Source: an uncultured SAR116 cluster alpha proteobacterium
GTDB lineage: Bacteria > Pseudomonadota > Alphaproteobacteria > Puniceispirillales > Marisalimonadaceae
Assembly: GCA_902530325.1 (NCBI GenBank)
Contig: CACAAB010000004.1
Location: 1-64,000 of the forward strand
Length of the DNA: 64,000 nt
Direction: 5' to 3'
The position numbers were made by a program, and so were the translations under genes. The notes under the pieces are model-generated. The model did not search any database, was not told the origin of the DNA, and was given only the letters and a program-made list of their open reading frames with translations. Numbering within the stretch: position 1 is the first letter of the stretch; every line of letters begins with the position of its first letter. Of the stretch, positions 61,777 through 64,000 are shown one piece after another.

Positions 61777-62691
61777 CTAATTAGAACTTTTTCTAATGAT
61801 AGTTCCTACACCATGTTCTGTAAAAAGTTCTAACAATAGAGAATGAGGCATTCTTCCATCCATAATTACAGATGCCTCTGCACCACCTAAAACTGCATCA
61901 ATACAAGTTTTAATTTTTGGGATCATGCCACCAACAACAATTTTATTTTTTATTAATTCTTGTGCTTCTGAAATTGTCAATTCTGGAATTAACTTGCCGT
62001 TTTGGTCAAGAACTCCAGCAACATCAGTTAACATTATCATTCTAGAGGCTTTCATCGCTGCTGAAATAGAACCAGCGGCTGTATCGGCATTTATATTATA
62101 AGTTAAACCATCTGTTCCAATCCCAACAGGAGCGATTACAGGTATCATTTTTTCATTAATTAAAGCATGAATAACTTGAGGATCAATTTTTTCTGGTTCA
62201 CCTACATAACCAAGATCAATTGCTTTTTCTACATTAGAGTCAGAATTGTCATCAACTTTAATTAGTCTTTTAGCAGTTATTAAATTTCCATCTTTACCAG
62301 AAATACCAACTGATTTTGCTCCTGAATTAGCAATCGATGAAACTATTGCCTTATTAGTAACTCCACTAAGAACCATTTCAACAACATCAATTGTTGCTGC
62401 ATCTGTTATTCGAAGTCCATTTATAAACTCAGTTTTTATTTGAAGTTTAGATAACATTTCACCTATTTGTGGCCCACCTCCATGAACCACAACAGGAAGC
62501 ATCCCTACTTGTTGCAATAAAGCAATATCTTTTGCAAAACTGTTTACATATTCCTTTTTACCCATTGCGTTTCCACCAAACTTTACAACAATAACCTTGT
62601 TTGCATAACGTTTCATAAAAGGTAGAGTTTCTGTAAGTAAATCAGCTTTTTTTAGCCATTCAGATTGAATTTGATCTATATTTTTTTTCAA
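61777..62691 (-). CDS. argB: Acetylglutamate kinase
   Basis: Phosphorylates N-acetylglutamate in arginine synthesis. VIVVKFGGNAMG, PVVVHGGGPQIGEML, the NADTAAGSIS loop and the MLTDVAGVLDQNGKLI strand are present, and VGGMIPKIKTCIDAVLGGAE closes the ATP site. 304 residues with an N-terminal helix (about 1-25) typical of arginine-feedback-sensitive enzymes. Between engB and the HAD gene. Confidence 0.97.
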   Translation of the reverse strand: MKKNIDQIQSEWLKKADLLTETLPFMKRYANKVIVVKFGGNAMGKKEYVNSFAKDIALLQQVGMLPVVVHGGGPQIGEMLSKLQIKTEFINGLRITDAATIDVVEMVLSGVTNKAIVSSIANSGAKSVGISGKDGNLITAKRLIKVDDNSDSNVEKAIDLGYVGEPEKIDPQVIHALINEKMIPVIAPVGIGTDGLTYNINADTAAGSISAAMKASRMIMLTDVAGVLDQNGKLIPELTISEAQELIKNKIVVGGMIPKIKTCIDAVLGGAEASVIMDGRMPHSLLLELFTEHGVGTIIRKSSN

Positions 62692-62765
62692 TGCTTTAAC
62701 CGTCTAAAATTTATACTATTATCATTATCATATATTTTTGAATTTAATTATTATTTTATCTTTTT

Positions 62766-63401
62766 TTATGCAAAGCTTGCTAAATATGTTCTCAGCATTC
62801 CAATACCATTATTTTTGAGACTTGAAGTAACCATTATTTCTGGAAAAGCAGCAGTATATTTAGAAATAATTTTATTTGAATTATCTTTCACTTTTATAAT
62901 TTCTTCATCACTCAATTTATCAATTTTTGTAAGAACTAAAACCCAACTTACCGCTGCTGTATCAAGTTCTTTCATTATAGTTTTATCTAAGTCTCCAATT
63001 CCTCGCCTACTATCAATTAACAGACAAACAGTTCTTAGTGTTGGTCTACCTTTTAAATATTTTAAAGTAAGAGATTTCCATGATTGTATATCTTTCTTTG
63101 GTGCTTTTGCATAACCGTAACCCGGTAGATCAACTAGTCTAAGCCTACTGCTTTGATGAACAAGGTCAAAAAATATCAATTGCCTAGTTCTTCCTGGTGT
63201 TTGGCTAGTTCTAGCTAAGGTTTTTCTATTTGTCAGGGCATTAACAAGTGAACTTTTACCAACATTAGATCTTCCTGCAAATGCTACCTCATTACCTTCT
63301 TGTGGAGGTATGACATTGATATCAAGAGCTGCAGCTATAAATTTACATTCCCCTGAAAATATTTTTCTAGCTTTTTCAATTTCAAGATCATCATATAACA
63401 A
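62766..63401 (-). CDS. engB: Ribosome biogenesis GTPase EngB/YsxC
   Basis: A 211-residue GTPase of 50S assembly. G1 is GRSNVGKSSLVNAL, the switch region SQTPGRTRQ, G3 is DLPGYGYA, and G4 is LTKIDKL. The remaining VTSSLKNNGIGMLRTYL fits. Normal length. Downstream of yidC by 13 bases, a conserved order. Confidence 0.97.
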   Translation of the reverse strand: MLYDDLEIEKARKIFSGECKFIAAALDINVIPPQEGNEVAFAGRSNVGKSSLVNALTNRKTLARTSQTPGRTRQLIFFDLVHQSSRLRLVDLPGYGYAKAPKKDIQSWKSLTLKYLKGRPTLRTVCLLIDSRRGIGDLDKTIMKELDTAAVSWVLVLTKIDKLSDEEIIKVKDNSNKIISKYTAAFPEIMVTSSLKNNGIGMLRTYLASFA

Positions 63402-63414
63402 GAATTCAACCTAC

Positions 63415-64000
63415 TTATTTTGACTCTTTATTCATCTTATTCATAATTACCCACTGCTGACATATTGAAAGCAGATTATTCCATGTCCAGTATATAACTA
63501 AACCAGCAGGAAAAGTTGCTAATAAAAATGTAAACGCAACTGGCATCCACGCAAATATTTTTGCCTGTATAGGGTCCGGTGGAGTTGGGTTTAGTCTTTG
63601 TTGTAAAAACATAGTTACACCCATCAACAACGGCCAAATACCAATATTTAAAAAGTCTGGTAAAAATGATGTGCTATAGGGAAGCAAACCAAATAGATTA
63701 AATATACTGGTCGGATCTTGTACAGATAAATCTTTAATCCATCCAAAAAAAGGTGTTTGTCTCATTTCAATTGAAACAAATAAAACCTTGTATAGAGCAA
63801 AGAACACAGGAATCTGAACTAAAATTGGCAAACATCCTGCCGCAGGATTCACTTTTTCTTTTTTATAAAGATTCATCATTTCTTGGTTTAATTTTTGTCG
63901 ATCGTCACCAACTCTTTCTCTCAATTTTTGAATCTGAGGTGTTAGCACTCTCATTTTAGCCATGCTCTTGTAAGATTTATTTGCTAATGGAAAAAATAAT
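63415..64000 (-). CDS. yidC: Membrane protein insertase YidC, N-terminus cut by window edge
   Basis: The C-terminal part of the YidC/Oxa1 insertase. The frame is open to base 64000 and reads [20 protein letters not shown], then the family core: [34 protein letters not shown], and the last helices [20 protein letters not shown]. The positively charged groove and last four membrane helices are present. The large periplasmic domain lies outside. Confidence 0.96.
   Translation of the reverse strand, partial: LFFPLANKSYKSMAKMRVLTPQIQKLRERVGDDRQKLNQEMMNLYKKEKVNPAAGCLPILVQIPVFFALYKVLFVSIEMRQTPFFGWIKDLSVQDPTSIFNLFGLLPYSTSFLPDFLNIGIWPLLMGVTMFLQQRLNPTPPDPIQAKIFAWMPVAFTFLLATFPAGLVIYWTWNNLLSICQQWVIMNKMNKESK

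Overview
The window is a strongly AT-rich stretch (about 30% GC by eye, not computed) of a small, tightly packed, probably marine alphaproteobacterial chromosome. The evidence is lineage-typical gene order: CCA-adding enzyme / DUF6111 / Nudix; TauE / TIGR02186; tsaD-gpsA back to back with hemC-hemD-Mic60-like-hemY; cytochrome c / kdsB / pheA / SRP RNA / dnaX / recR; def-fmt-truA; and dapE-dapD-HAD-argB-engB-yidC. Intergenic gaps are short, genes often abut or overlap, and no mobile element, tRNA, rRNA or CRISPR is visible. AT-rich picoplanktonic lineages near Rhodospirillales or HIMB59/AEGEAN-169 would fit, but the exact lineage is a guess.

Layout. 1-12253: mixed housekeeping (cca partial, Nudix, TauE, universal stress protein, cyclophilin, pyk, a GST-like protein, a PcaF-like thiolase, modBC without modA, yajQ, an LpxO-like hydroxylase). 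12257-19475: a seven-gene minus-strand run (AceE-like E1, isocitrate-lyase-family lyase, Zn alcohol dehydrogenase, cobalt-type nitrile hydratase alpha and beta, its accessory protein, a second Zn alcohol dehydrogenase), facing a divergent Lrp/AsnC regulator. 20086-29918: hydrolases, an aminotransferase, and a catabolic module (SDR, BKACE, lambda-crystallin-like dehydrogenase) downstream of a TRAP transporter. The TRAP operon has a strong terminator hairpin just after its binding-protein gene and an extra membrane-protein gene between its two permease genes. 30283-37558: two divergent sets that look like sugar-acid or hydroxy-acid metabolism. 37578-64000: core genes, including heme synthesis, a lipid/LPS glycosylation trio (GT2, LABN, GT39), KDO activation, DNA repair and clamp loader, formyl-Met processing, lysine and arginine biosynthesis, and the edge of yidC.

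Most interesting points. (1) Three essential-type genes (cca, hemD, dnaX) appear to start on AUA or AUU: each is intact, but hemD has no AUG/GUG/UUG before its expected beta strand, and cca and dnaX have none before their catalytic motifs. (2) The nitrile hydratase operon has an unusual composition and no amidase. (3) The TRAP operon has an intra-operon terminator and an extra membrane component. (4) The lrp ribosome-binding site lies inside an inverted repeat. All function calls rest on motif recognition by eye; no database search was run.
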